64,000 nt of DNA, from contig NZ_JHET01000003.1 in the NCBI RefSeq assembly GCF_000685355.1, positions 62,001 through 126,000 of the forward strand, read 5' to 3'. Within the stretch, counting starts at the first letter, position 1. Each line of letters opens with the position of its first letter. This DNA comes from Microbacterium sp. CH12i (GTDB lineage: Bacteria > Actinomycetota > Actinomycetes > Actinomycetales > Microbacteriaceae). Of the stretch, positions 48,882 through 57,397 are shown piece after piece. The notes under the pieces are model-generated. The model worked only from the letters and a program-made list of their open reading frames with translations, ran no database searches and had not been told where the DNA came from. Made by a program: the position numbers and the translations under genes.

Positions 48882-50047
48882 CAGAGCTGGTTGCCCAGCT
48901 TGTACTCGCCCTGCTTGTACTCCGGCATCGAAGCCTCTCCCTCATCGCGGCGCGTGTACGAGAAGCCATCCGCCCCGATCGTCGCCGAAAGTTCGCTCGC
49001 ATCGGTGCGCACGATCAGCGGCTGCGGGTTGCCGTCGAGGTCGAGCACGAGTGACGCATCCGTGTACCAGGACGGCACGACCGGGTTGCCCCAGAAGTCG
49101 CGGCGCTGGTTGTCGTGGACGTCCCAGGTCACGACGGGGTTGTCCGGGTCGCCGGTGTAATAGTCCTGCGTGTAGATTTCGACACGGTGGCCGTCCGGGT
49201 CTCGCAGGTAGAGGTAGAACGCGTTGCTCACACCGTGGCGACCGGGGCCGCGCTCGATGCAGTCCGAGCGGCGGAGGGCTCCGAGCTTGTCGCAGATCGC
49301 GAGAATATTGTGCTTCTCGTGGGTGGAGAAGGCGACGTGGTGCATCCGCGGTCCGTCGCCACCGGTCATCGCTGTGTCGTGCACGGTGGGCTTACGACGC
49401 ATCCACGCGGCGTATACGATGCCGTCCTCATCCTGGATGTCTTCCGTGACACGGAATCCAAGATCCTGCATGTACTTCACCGCGCGCGGAACATCCGGCG
49501 TGACCTGGTTGAAGTGGTCAAGGCGCACGAGCGCACCGGGCGTGTAAAGGTCGTAGCGCCAGGCGAGGCGTTCGACATGTTCGACGTCGTGGAAGAACTC
49601 GTAGGGGAAGCCCAGTGGGTCCTCGACGCGCACAGAATCGCCGATGCCCTTCGTCCAGCCCTCGGCTCGACGCTCAACGCGGCAGCCGAGCTCAGTGAAG
49701 AACGCAACAGCCTTGTCGAGGTCCTCAGGCGCGCGCACTCGGTAGCTGAACGCGGCCACCGCAGCGACTGGTCCCTTACGCAGCACCAGATTGTGGTGGA
49801 TGAACTCCTCCATCGAGCGGAGGTAAATCGCCTCTTCGTCCTCCTCGGTCACGATGAGACCCAGGATGTCGACATAGAAGCGACGCGAGGCTTCGAGGTC
49901 GGTGACCACGAGCTCCATGTAGGCGCAGCGCAGGATGTCGGGTGCCGGAGCCTCGGGCGTGGGAGTGGGGTTCTCGCAGGAGATCGGCGCCTCCTGGCTC
50001 ACGTAGAAGCCGGAGGAGGTTATGGTCATGTCTTTGCGGTTCGTCAT
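48881..50047 (-). CDS. hpaD: 3,4-dihydroxyphenylacetate (homoprotocatechuate) 2,3-dioxygenase
   Basis: A 388-residue extradiol dioxygenase with two vicinal-oxygen-chelate modules, closely similar to the Brevibacterium fuscum and Arthrobacter enzymes. Metal ligands are in place: His in VRLDHFNQV, His in RMHHVAF and Glu in HRVEIYTQDYY. It opens the ring of homoprotocatechuate to 5-carboxymethyl-2-hydroxymuconate semialdehyde. B. fuscum uses Fe(II), Arthrobacter MndD Mn(II); sequence alone does not decide. An N-terminal extension of about 25 residues precedes the usual start; the ATG at 50047 has AAGGA upstream. Confidence 0.96.
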   Translation of the reverse strand: MTNRKDMTITSSGFYVSQEAPISCENPTPTPEAPAPDILRCAYMELVVTDLEASRRFYVDILGLIVTEEDEEAIYLRSMEEFIHHNLVLRKGPVAAVAAFSYRVRAPEDLDKAVAFFTELGCRVERRAEGWTKGIGDSVRVEDPLGFPYEFFHDVEHVERLAWRYDLYTPGALVRLDHFNQVTPDVPRAVKYMQDLGFRVTEDIQDEDGIVYAAWMRRKPTVHDTAMTGGDGPRMHHVAFSTHEKHNILAICDKLGALRRSDCIERGPGRHGVSNAFYLYLRDPDGHRVEIYTQDYYTGDPDNPVVTWDVHDNQRRDFWGNPVVPSWYTDASLVLDLDGNPQPLIVRTDASELSATIGADGFSYTRRDEGEASMPEYKQGEYKLGNQL

Positions 50048-50077
50048 GTCAGCGTCCTTGCCTTGAGTCGGAGGGGA

Positions 50078-51613
50078 TCAGCGGGGGTCGGGATCGTCGA
50101 GGTCGGTCTCGTGGATCTCGTTCTTGCCGAAAGTGGGGTTGTGCACTTCGCCGAGCGTGATGTGCACGGCCTGCTGGTCGGTGTAGAAGTCGATCGAGCG
50201 GTAGCCGCCCTCGTGACCGAGACCGGAAGCCTTCACACCGCCGAACGGGGTGCGCAGGTCGCGCACGTTGTTGCTGTTCAGCCACACCATGCCTGCCTCG
50301 ACGTTGCCGGCGAAGTTATGCGCGCGCTTGAGGTCGTTCGTCCAGATGTAGGCCGCGAGCCCGTAGCGAGTGTTGTTCGCCAGTGCGAGCGCCTCTTCGT
50401 CATTTTCGAAGGGAGTGATCGCGACCACAGGGCCGAAGATCTCCTCTTGGAAGATCCTGGCATCGGGGGAGACATCGGCAAACACGGTGGGGGCGACGTA
50501 ATTGCCGGTTTCGAAGCCTTCGGGGCGGCCGCCACCGGCAACGAGGCGCGCCTCGCCTTTGCCGATCTCGACATACGACATCACCTTGTCGTAGTGCTCG
50601 GGGTGCACGAGCGCGCCGACCTCGGTGGTCGGATCGTTCGGTAGGCCGACCTTGACGCGCTTGGCCTGCGCCGCATACTTCTCCACGAACTCCTCGTAGA
50701 CGCTGCGCTCAACCAGGATGCGCGAGCCCGCAGTGCAGCGTTCGCCATTGAGCGAGAAGACGCCGAAGATCGTCGCGTTGATCGCGGCTTCCAGATCAGC
50801 ATCGGCGAAGACAACGGCCGGCGACTTGCCACCGAGCTCCATCGATAGCCCTTTGAGGAACGGCGCAGCATTGGCGAAGATCAGCTGGCCGGTCGAGCTC
50901 TCACCGGTGAAGGAGATGAGCGGAACATCGGGATGCTTGACCAGCGCATCGCCGGCATCCTCGCCGAGGCCATTGACGAGGTTGAAGACACCCTTGGGGA
51001 GCCCAGCCTCTTCGAAGATGCCCGCCCAGAGGGATGCCGACAGTGGCGTGAATTCGGCGGGCTTCAGCACGACTGTGTTGCCGGTTGCGAGCGCGGGGCC
51101 GAGTTTCCACGACTCGAGCATGAACGGGGTGTTCCACGGTGTGATGAGACCAGCGACGCCGATCGGCTTGCGATTGACGTAGTTGATCTGACGACCGGGG
51201 ACCTTGAACGTGTCATCCGCCTGCGCGACGATCAAATCGGCGAAGAAACGGAAGTTCTCGGCTGCCCGTCGTGCCTGGCCGAGCGCCTGCGTAATAGGAA
51301 GGCCGGAGTCAAAGCTTTCCAACTCGGCGAGACGCTGATCGCGCGACTCGACGATGTCGGCGATGCGGTGCAGCACGCGGGAGCGCTCGCGTGGCAGCAT
51401 CCGCGGCCACGGGCCTTCCTTGAACGCGCGCGTGGCGGCCGCAACCGCGAGGTCGATGTCGGCCTTCTTTCCAGCGGCAGCGGTCGTGTAGTTCTCGTTC
51501 GTCACCGGGTCGAGCACGTCGAAGGTATCGCCGTCGACGGAGTCGACGAATTCGCCGTCAATGTAGTGCTGAATGTGATCCGGCAGGTTAGCGGGGATGC
51601 GTGAATCAGTCAT
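50078..51613 (-). CDS. hpaE: 5-carboxymethyl-2-hydroxymuconate semialdehyde dehydrogenase
   Basis: A 511-residue NAD-dependent aldehyde dehydrogenase from the ATG at 51613 (MTDSRIPANLPDHIQHYIDG). Catalytic Glu lies in LSMELGGKSP and the Cys in LNGERCTAGSRIL; the cofactor site shows GLITPWNTPF and SFTGESSTGQL. It oxidises the ring-cleavage semialdehyde to 5-carboxymethyl-2-hydroxymuconate. In the window as read, the upstream GntR frame runs straight into it, giving a false 771-residue fusion; this comes from a single missing base in a run of A (51662-51666 on the opposite strand). Confidence 0.94.
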   Translation of the reverse strand: MTDSRIPANLPDHIQHYIDGEFVDSVDGDTFDVLDPVTNENYTTAAAGKKADIDLAVAAATRAFKEGPWPRMLPRERSRVLHRIADIVESRDQRLAELESFDSGLPITQALGQARRAAENFRFFADLIVAQADDTFKVPGRQINYVNRKPIGVAGLITPWNTPFMLESWKLGPALATGNTVVLKPAEFTPLSASLWAGIFEEAGLPKGVFNLVNGLGEDAGDALVKHPDVPLISFTGESSTGQLIFANAAPFLKGLSMELGGKSPAVVFADADLEAAINATIFGVFSLNGERCTAGSRILVERSVYEEFVEKYAAQAKRVKVGLPNDPTTEVGALVHPEHYDKVMSYVEIGKGEARLVAGGGRPEGFETGNYVAPTVFADVSPDARIFQEEIFGPVVAITPFENDEEALALANNTRYGLAAYIWTNDLKRAHNFAGNVEAGMVWLNSNNVRDLRTPFGGVKASGLGHEGGYRSIDFYTDQQAVHITLGEVHNPTFGKNEIHETDLDDPDPR

Positions 51614-51626
51614 TGGTTCTCCGGTC

Positions 51627-52303
51627 TCAGTGGATGTGCATGCCGACGACTTCGTGGGGTGTTTTTGAGTCAGGTATGCGTCGAGGGTCGCCGTGTGGTG
51701 CTCGCGCGCGGCACGCTCGATCTCGTCGAGTGGCGCGCCGTTCTCGATCAGCGCGACGATCTGTTCGTGCTCGCGGACCGACTCGTGCGCGCGGCCTGGT
51801 ACGAAGCTGAACGTCGAGTCACGCAGGCGATTCAGACGCGACATCTCCAGCGTGACCATCTCTTGCAGACGCGGATTAGGGCAGGGCGCGATGAGTGCGG
51901 CGTGAAACTGCTGGTTGAGCTGCGTGAACGCCGAGGGATTGAAGTTGCCGAGTGTCTCGATCATTTTCTCGTTGATCGCGCGAGCAAGTTTCAGATCATC
52001 GATCGTGAGGTGTCGTGCCGACAGCGCAGTCGCACTGCCCTCGAGGATGCTGAGAGCTTCCATGCTGTGGCGGTATTGGGTGTCATCGACCATCGCCACC
52101 CGCGCGCCGACGTTGTGCTCGAAGTGCACGAGCCCTTCCGCCTCGAGCTGCCGGATCGCCTCGCGCACCGGCACCACGCTCATTTCGAGCTCGCCCGCGA
52201 TGCTACCGAGAACCAACCGGTAGCCCGGGGTGTAGGCCTGGCCGGCGATGCGCTCTTTGATCCAGTGATACGCGCGCTGCGACTTGCTAAGCATTTTTGT
52301 CAT
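51627..52303 (-). CDS. GntR-family transcriptional regulator, FCD type (frameshift at C-terminus)
   Basis: About 226 residues from the ATG at 52303. A winged helix (AYHWIKERIAGQAYTPGYRL...MSVVPVREAIRQLEAEG) is followed by the FCD ligand domain with metal-type His residues (LNQQFHAAL; VREHEQIVALI; AREHH). One missing base in the A-run at 51662-51666 shifts the last 13 residues; corrected, the protein ends EVVGMHIH with stop at 51627-51629. The start overlaps the upstream fusion gene by 4 bases. Position inside the hpa operon makes it the likely repressor, responding to a pathway acid. Confidence 0.87.
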
Positions 52304-53748
52304 ACGCGGGCCTCGTACCTTGCGCGCCACTCGGCGTTCATCGGGAACAGACCATCGACCGGGTTGCCTGCCTCGACCTGCGCGGCGATCCACGCGTCTT
52401 CATCCTCCTGCGTGAGCGTTGCTTCGACGACTTCTTCGACGAGTGACGGCGGAATCACGATGACTCCGTCACCATCGCCGACGATCACGTCTCCAGGCTG
52501 AACGGCAGCGCCGCCGCAGGCGATCGTGACGTCGAAGTCCCACGGAACGTGCTTACGGCCGAGCACCGACGGGTGCGCGCCCTGCGAGAACACCGGCAAG
52601 CCGATCCGGGCGACCTCGTCGAAATCGCGCACACCGCCATCGGTGACGATTCCGGCCGCGCCGAGCGTCTTCGCCCGCAACGCGAGGATGTCGCCGAGGG
52701 TGCCGGTTGTCGCATCCCCACGGGCTTCGATCACGATGATCTCGCCCTCGCCAATGGCATCGAACAGTCGCTTCTGCGCGTTGTAGCCTCCGCCGTGGCT
52801 CTTGAAAAGATCCTCGCGGGCGGGGATGAAGCGGAGCGTTCGCGCGATGCCGACGATCTTGGTTCCGGCGATGTTGGCGGCGACTCCATCGATGAAGCAG
52901 GAGTGATGGCCGCGCTTGCGCAGCTGTGCGGAAAGCCCCGCAGTGGGTGCGGCTTCGAGCTTTGCCCGCAGTTCGGGGGAGAGGCCGGTCGGCGTTACCT
53001 CGGGCAACCCGGCGGCCTCAGCCGACCCCCACGCCTCAGCGCGCTGGGTGTCATCTACGGCAGGCAGCGAGCCGAGAGCTTCCTCAAACGGCACTGAACC
53101 CTGCGTCACGGTCGTGACCAGACGACCCGATGTCGGAGCACCCGGTGCGTTCGGGGCATCGACCTCGACCTCGACGACGTCGCCAGGGACGATGACGGAT
53201 GACCCGGCAGGAGTACCGGTCAGGATCACATCGCCGGTCTCGAGTGTGAAGTGCTGGGAGAGGTCGGCGACGAACTGCGCGAGCGGGAAGATGAGCCCTG
53301 CAGATGAGTCGTCCTGGCGGATTTCGCCGTTGACCCAGGTGCGAACGCGGATGTCAGTGGGGTCGATCGTGCGGGCGTCGATCAGCTCTGGGCCGAGCGG
53401 CGTGTACCCGTCACCGCCCTTGGAACGGACGTTCGAGCCCTTGTCGTTCGCGCGCAGGTCGTACAGGCCGAGGTCGTTTGCGGCGGTGACGGATGCCACG
53501 TGCGACCATGCATCCTCGATGCGGACGTGGCGAGCAGGCGTGCCGATGACGAGGGCGATCTCGCCCTCGAAAGCGAGCAGTTCAGTGCCAGCGGGACGTT
53601 CGACAGTGCCGCCGGATGCTGCAACGCTGCTCGCGACTTTGAAGAAGTACGAGGGGTGTGCGGGGCGTCGTCCACGCTGATCAGCACGAGACGCGTAGCT
53701 GAGGTGGATGGCGATGATCTTGCCTGGGCGATCAATCGGGTCCGTCAC
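52300..53748 (-). CDS. Fusion of FAH-family isomerase/decarboxylase and RraA-like domain (HpaG-like)
   Basis: A 482-residue two-domain protein. Residues ~5-235 are a fumarylacetoacetate-hydrolase domain (SYFFKVASSVAASGG; FEGEIALVIG with the metal E-x-E; TGTPAGSSVIVPGDVVEVEV). Residues ~265-475 are an RraA/HMG-aldolase-like domain (TLGDILALRAKTLGAAGIVTDGGVRD; PGDVIVGDGDGVIVIP). In the hpa pathway HpaG decarboxylates 5-oxopent-3-ene-1,2,5-tricarboxylate and isomerises the product. RraA-like proteins can decarboxylate oxaloacetate-type acids, so the second domain may supply the decarboxylase step. It is the first gene of the minus-strand operon and overlaps the GntR gene. Confidence 0.88.
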   Translation of the reverse strand: MTDPIDRPGKIIAIHLSYASRADQRGRRPAHPSYFFKVASSVAASGGTVERPAGTELLAFEGEIALVIGTPARHVRIEDAWSHVASVTAANDLGLYDLRANDKGSNVRSKGGDGYTPLGPELIDARTIDPTDIRVRTWVNGEIRQDDSSAGLIFPLAQFVADLSQHFTLETGDVILTGTPAGSSVIVPGDVVEVEVDAPNAPGAPTSGRLVTTVTQGSVPFEEALGSLPAVDDTQRAEAWGSAEAAGLPEVTPTGLSPELRAKLEAAPTAGLSAQLRKRGHHSCFIDGVAANIAGTKIVGIARTLRFIPAREDLFKSHGGGYNAQKRLFDAIGEGEIIVIEARGDATTGTLGDILALRAKTLGAAGIVTDGGVRDFDEVARIGLPVFSQGAHPSVLGRKHVPWDFDVTIACGGAAVQPGDVIVGDGDGVIVIPPSLVEEVVEATLTQEDEDAWIAAQVEAGNPVDGLFPMNAEWRARYEARV

Positions 53749-53873
53749 AGTGGGCGCCTCCTTGCGTCGAAATCATCGCCCTTGTGCGATGTATTTGAAA
53801 TCGTATATCATCCTGGTATCGGGTGGCAAGCATCACATCGCACCCGGACAACGACGTCACACAAGGAGCATCA
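53749..53873. promoter_or_regulatory. Divergent promoter region of the hpa operon and MFS gene
   Basis: This 125-base gap is the only promoter space for both transcription units. Its AT-rich centre (around 53791-53820, containing TGAAATCGTATATCATCC) contrasts with the GC-rich surroundings and is where the GntR protein would be expected to bind. The half-sites are not clear enough to define an operator. Confidence 0.5.
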
Positions 53874-55247
53874 ATGACTGATCAGCCCGGCTTCACGCCG
53901 ACCGGCACCATAGCCAGCGTCGCAGATCGCAGACGCGTCGTCTTCGCCACAGTCGTCGGTACCACGGTCGAGTGGTACGACTTCTTCATTTACGCCACAG
54001 CCGTCGGACTGGTTTTCGGTCAGTTGTTCTTCTCGGCGCTCGGCACGAACACCGTGATCCTCGGTTTCGCGACCGTCGGTATTAGCTTCTTGTTCCGGCC
54101 ATTCGGCGCCTTCCTCGCCGGTCACTTCGGTGACAAGTACGGCCGCAAGCGCGTGCTGATGTGGACGCTGATCCTGATGGGCGCCGCCACCGCGTTGATC
54201 GGTGTGCTGCCCACGGCCGAGGTCATCGGCGTTGGCGCCCCCATCATGCTGGTGCTCCTGCGCATTCTGCAGGGCATCTCGGCTGGCGGCGAGTGGGGCG
54301 GCGCGGTCCTCATGGCCGTCGAACACGCCCCCAAGCACAAGCGCGGCATCTTTGGTGCCTCGCCGCAGATCGGTGTGCCGCTGGGGTTGCTGCTGGCCTC
54401 CGGTGTGATGGCGATCATGACTGCGGTCGCACCGGGAGACCAGTTCCTCGCGTGGGGCTGGCGTGTCCCGTTCCTGCTCAGCGTCGTGCTGATCTTGATT
54501 GGCTACTACGTGCGGCGCAACGTCGAGGAAAGCCCCGTATTCGCTGAACTCGCCGCGCGCAAGGAAAAGGCCAAGATGCCGATCGTGCAGCTGTTCCGAA
54601 AGCACGCGCTGCTCGTACTCGTCGCCGCTCTCGTCTTCGCCGGTAACAACGCCATCGGCTACATGACGACGGGTGGCTACATCCAGCGGTACGCCACCGA
54701 CCCCAAGGGGCCGATCGGTCTCGAATTCGGGCCGGTGCTCTGGGCGGTAACAGGATCGGCGGTCACCTGGCTGCTCAGCACACTCGTCGCCGGGTGGGTC
54801 TCCGACAAGATCGGTCGACGCAACACCTACATCGCTGGCTGGATCATGCAGCTGATCGGTGTCTTCTTGCTGTTCCCGCTCGTCAACACGGCGAACGTCG
54901 GGCTGCTGTTCCTTGGTCTTGCGATTCTCACGGTCGGCTTGGGATTCACGTACGGACCGCAGGCGGCGCTCTACACCGAGCTGTTCCCGGCATCCATTCG
55001 GTTCTCGGGTGTCTCGATCTCGTACGCGATCGGCGCCATTCTCGGTGGTGCATTCGCCCCGACGATCGCCGCAGCAATCGTAGAAGCGACCGGATCGACC
55101 GACATGGTCACCTGGTACCTGGCCGGAATGACGATCATCGGCTTGGTCGCAACGCTGCTGCTCCGCGACCGCAGCGGAATCCCGCTCGGCCCTGACCATG
55201 AGGTAGAGCAGGCGAAGAGCCCGATTTACGGCCTCGCGAAGGTCTGA
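53874..55247 (+). CDS. MFS transporter, metabolite:H+ symporter (MHS) family
   Basis: A 457-residue, 12-segment transporter from the ATG at 53874, preceded by AAGGAG. Family marks: VEWYDFFIYATAVGLVFG in the first segment, the loop 2-3 motif GHFGDKYGRKRVL, LRILQGISAGGEWGGAVL, and the second-half copy GWVSDKIGRRNTYI. MHS carriers (ShiA, KgtP, aromatic-acid importers) bring in acids with protons. Divergent from the hpa genes and followed by a flavin monooxygenase, it probably imports a hydroxyphenylacetate. Confidence 0.92.
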   Translation: MTDQPGFTPTGTIASVADRRRVVFATVVGTTVEWYDFFIYATAVGLVFGQLFFSALGTNTVILGFATVGISFLFRPFGAFLAGHFGDKYGRKRVLMWTLILMGAATALIGVLPTAEVIGVGAPIMLVLLRILQGISAGGEWGGAVLMAVEHAPKHKRGIFGASPQIGVPLGLLLASGVMAIMTAVAPGDQFLAWGWRVPFLLSVVLILIGYYVRRNVEESPVFAELAARKEKAKMPIVQLFRKHALLVLVAALVFAGNNAIGYMTTGGYIQRYATDPKGPIGLEFGPVLWAVTGSAVTWLLSTLVAGWVSDKIGRRNTYIAGWIMQLIGVFLLFPLVNTANVGLLFLGLAILTVGLGFTYGPQAALYTELFPASIRFSGVSISYAIGAILGGAFAPTIAAAIVEATGSTDMVTWYLAGMTIIGLVATLLLRDRSGIPLGPDHEVEQAKSPIYGLAKV

Positions 55248-55256
55248 ATGCGACAG

Positions 55257-55283
55257 GGGGCGGATGCACGCGGCATCCGCCCC
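55257..55283 (+). terminator. Hairpin between MFS transporter and monooxygenase genes
   Basis: Perfect 11-bp stem GGGGCGGATGC / GCATCCGCCCC with a 5-base loop, 10 bases after the MFS stop. It may terminate most transcripts or act as an attenuator, since the monooxygenase starts only 27 bases further on. Stem layout is GGATGC-loop-GCATCC, like the icd terminator. Confidence 0.75.
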
Positions 55284-55309
55284 GCCCTCGATCATCTGAA
55301 GGAGTCTCG

Positions 55310-57175
55310 ATGCAGTTCCACCACCACGGCTACGTCTCTCAGGACCCGCGCGTCGTCGCGGCTGCGGGCACCGGCATTGATCGACCCGCCGATCTGCCAG
55401 ATGAGATGGATGTACTCATCGTCGGATCCGGGCCCGCGGGCATGCTGTTGGCCGCACAGATGTCGCAGTATCCGGACGTCACCACGCGGATGATCGAGCG
55501 CCGCGACGGACGGCTCGTGCTCGGTCAGGCCGACGGCATCCAGCCGCGCAGCGTCGAGACCTTCCAAGCCTTCGGGTTCGCCGAGCGAATCACGGCCGAG
55601 GCTTACAACATCGCGTACATGAACTTCTGGGGCCCGGACCCGGAGAACCCCGGCAACATCATCCGCACGACGCGTACCGAGGACTACGGGCTCAAGATCA
55701 GTGAGTTCCCGCACCTCATCGTGAACCAGGCGCGCGTCCTCGACTACTTCGCCGAGGCCGCAGCCGACGGTCCAGGGCGCATCGTGCCGGACTACGGTGT
55801 GGAATTCCTCGGGCTCACGGTGGGCGACGACGGCGATTATCCGGTCGAGGTGCGCGTGCGTTACGTGGCAGGCGAGCGGGCGGGTAAAGAGCGCACGATT
55901 CGAGCGAAGTATGTTGCGGGCTGCGACGGCGCGCGCAGCGGTGTGCGCGAGGCAATCGGTCGTACTCACGTCGGCGAGTTCTCTGCACACGCATGGGGCG
56001 TGATGGACGTTCTCGTGAACACCGACTTCCCGGATTGGCGTACCAAATGCGCCATCAACGCGAATGCGGGAAACATTCTGCATATTCCGCGCGAGGGCGG
56101 CTACCTCAGCCGTGTGTATGTCGATCTTGGCGAGGTTGCGGCCGATGACAACCACCAGGTGCGACAGACGCCGATCGAGGCGGTCATCGACAAGGCCAAC
56201 GAGATCCTGCACCCGTACTCGCTGGATGTGAAAGAGATCGCCTGGTCGAGTGTGTACGAGGTCGGGCACCGCGTCACCGACGGCTTCGATGATGCTTTTG
56301 GCTCGCAGCGCTCGCCGCGGGTTTTCCTCACCGGAGATGCCTGCCACACACACAGCGCCAAGGCTGGTCAGGGCATGAACGTCTCGATGCAGGACGGCTT
56401 CAACCTGGGCTGGAAGCTCGGGTCAGTGCTGACCGGACTTTCGCCGGAAAGCCTGCTGTCGACGTATTCGGCCGAGCGCCAGCCCGTTGCGCAGCAGCTG
56501 ATCGACTTCGACCGGGAATGGTCGTCTCTGATGGCGCGCAAGCCCGAAGAGATCTCCGACCCGCAGGAGCTGTCGAACTACTACCTGGCGACGGCAGAGT
56601 TCCCGTCCGGATTCATGACGCATTACACGCCGTCGGCGATCACTGGCTCCGACGCGCATCAGGCGCTCGCCGCCGGGTTCCCGCTGGGCAGACGCTTCAA
56701 ATCGGTCGAGGTGGTGCGGGTATGCGACGGGAACGTGGTGCATCTCGGACACCACGCGAAGGCGGATGGCCGGTGGCGCCTGTATGCATTCGCGGACGCG
56801 TCCGGCGATCGCTTGGTTGAGTGGGCATCGGCGGTTTCGCCCCTCGTAGCGCGATACACACCGGCGGATGCTGACGCGGATGCGGTCTTCGACGTGAAGG
56901 CGATCTATCAGCAGGCCTTCGAAGATATCGAGATCCTGTCGACGCCGTCGCTGTTCCTCCCGAAGTCGGGTCCGCTCGACCTCACCGACTGGGAGAAGGT
57001 CTACACCGCGGCTCCCAACGCCTGGACGGACGCGGACATCTTCGCCGAACGTGAGCTGTCGCGCGACGGTGTTGTGGTCGTGGTGCGTCCTGACCAGTAC
57101 GTCGCCGCGGTGCTGCCGCTGTCTGGCGTCTCCGAGCTCGATGCGTTCCTATCGGGAGCTTTTCTGCCAGCCTGA
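55310..57175 (+). CDS. FAD-dependent aromatic monooxygenase (phenol 2-monooxygenase / MobA type)
   Basis: A 621-residue group A flavoprotein hydroxylase. FAD motifs are in order: MDVLIVGSGPAGMLLAAQ (residues ~33-50), the DG motif in YVAGCDGARSGVRE, and the GD motif VFLTGDACHTHSAKAGQGMN. A C-terminal thioredoxin-like domain (VVVVVRPDQYVAAVLPL) is typical of phenol hydroxylase and 3-hydroxybenzoate 4-monooxygenase (MobA). Such enzymes add an OH next to a phenolic OH using NADPH and O2. Linked to the homoprotocatechuate genes, it probably makes 3,4-dihydroxyphenylacetate from 3- or 4-hydroxyphenylacetate; the true substrate is inference. Confidence 0.9.
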   Translation: MQFHHHGYVSQDPRVVAAAGTGIDRPADLPDEMDVLIVGSGPAGMLLAAQMSQYPDVTTRMIERRDGRLVLGQADGIQPRSVETFQAFGFAERITAEAYNIAYMNFWGPDPENPGNIIRTTRTEDYGLKISEFPHLIVNQARVLDYFAEAAADGPGRIVPDYGVEFLGLTVGDDGDYPVEVRVRYVAGERAGKERTIRAKYVAGCDGARSGVREAIGRTHVGEFSAHAWGVMDVLVNTDFPDWRTKCAINANAGNILHIPREGGYLSRVYVDLGEVAADDNHQVRQTPIEAVIDKANEILHPYSLDVKEIAWSSVYEVGHRVTDGFDDAFGSQRSPRVFLTGDACHTHSAKAGQGMNVSMQDGFNLGWKLGSVLTGLSPESLLSTYSAERQPVAQQLIDFDREWSSLMARKPEEISDPQELSNYYLATAEFPSGFMTHYTPSAITGSDAHQALAAGFPLGRRFKSVEVVRVCDGNVVHLGHHAKADGRWRLYAFADASGDRLVEWASAVSPLVARYTPADADADAVFDVKAIYQQAFEDIEILSTPSLFLPKSGPLDLTDWEKVYTAAPNAWTDADIFAERELSRDGVVVVVRPDQYVAAVLPLSGVSELDAFLSGAFLPA

Positions 57176-57185
57176 CCCGGTTGCA

Positions 57186-57250
57186 CCCTTCAGGTCGCAA
57201 AATGCGCCGCCAAATCGTCGCTATAGCGGCGTTTTCTGCGACCTGAAGGG
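57186..57250. repeat. Large intergenic palindrome after the monooxygenase gene
   Basis: Perfect 14-bp arms CCCTTCAGGTCGCA (57186-57199) and inverse (57237-57250). Inside, CGCCGC (57205-57210) pairs with GCGGCG (57226-57231). It starts 11 bases after the stop codon, so may serve as terminator, but the two-tier structure resembles the other long palindromes of this window. Confidence 0.8.
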
Positions 57251-57397
57251 ACGTAGGCAATGTCACGCTGCCGCCGGCTGACGGTTTCGACTCCAGAACC
57301 CCTTTCATGCCCGGCGCGTCGGGAATACGGTGGCACTGAAGGGCGCTGTGTCCTGAGCATGCTCGCGCTCCGCTCGCGACGCAGATCGGGTGCCCGC

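Noticed and set aside
49115..50644. 509-residue plus-strand open frame over hpaD/hpaE
   Set aside because: Antisense shadow; both minus-strand genes carry complete active-site motifs.
50078..52303. Novel regulator-dehydrogenase fusion enzyme
   Set aside because: A single missing base in an A-run joins two ordinary genes; see the finding on this region.
53871..55295. 474-residue minus-strand open frame over the MFS gene
   Set aside because: Antisense shadow rich in Asp, His and Glu, expected opposite hydrophobic codons.
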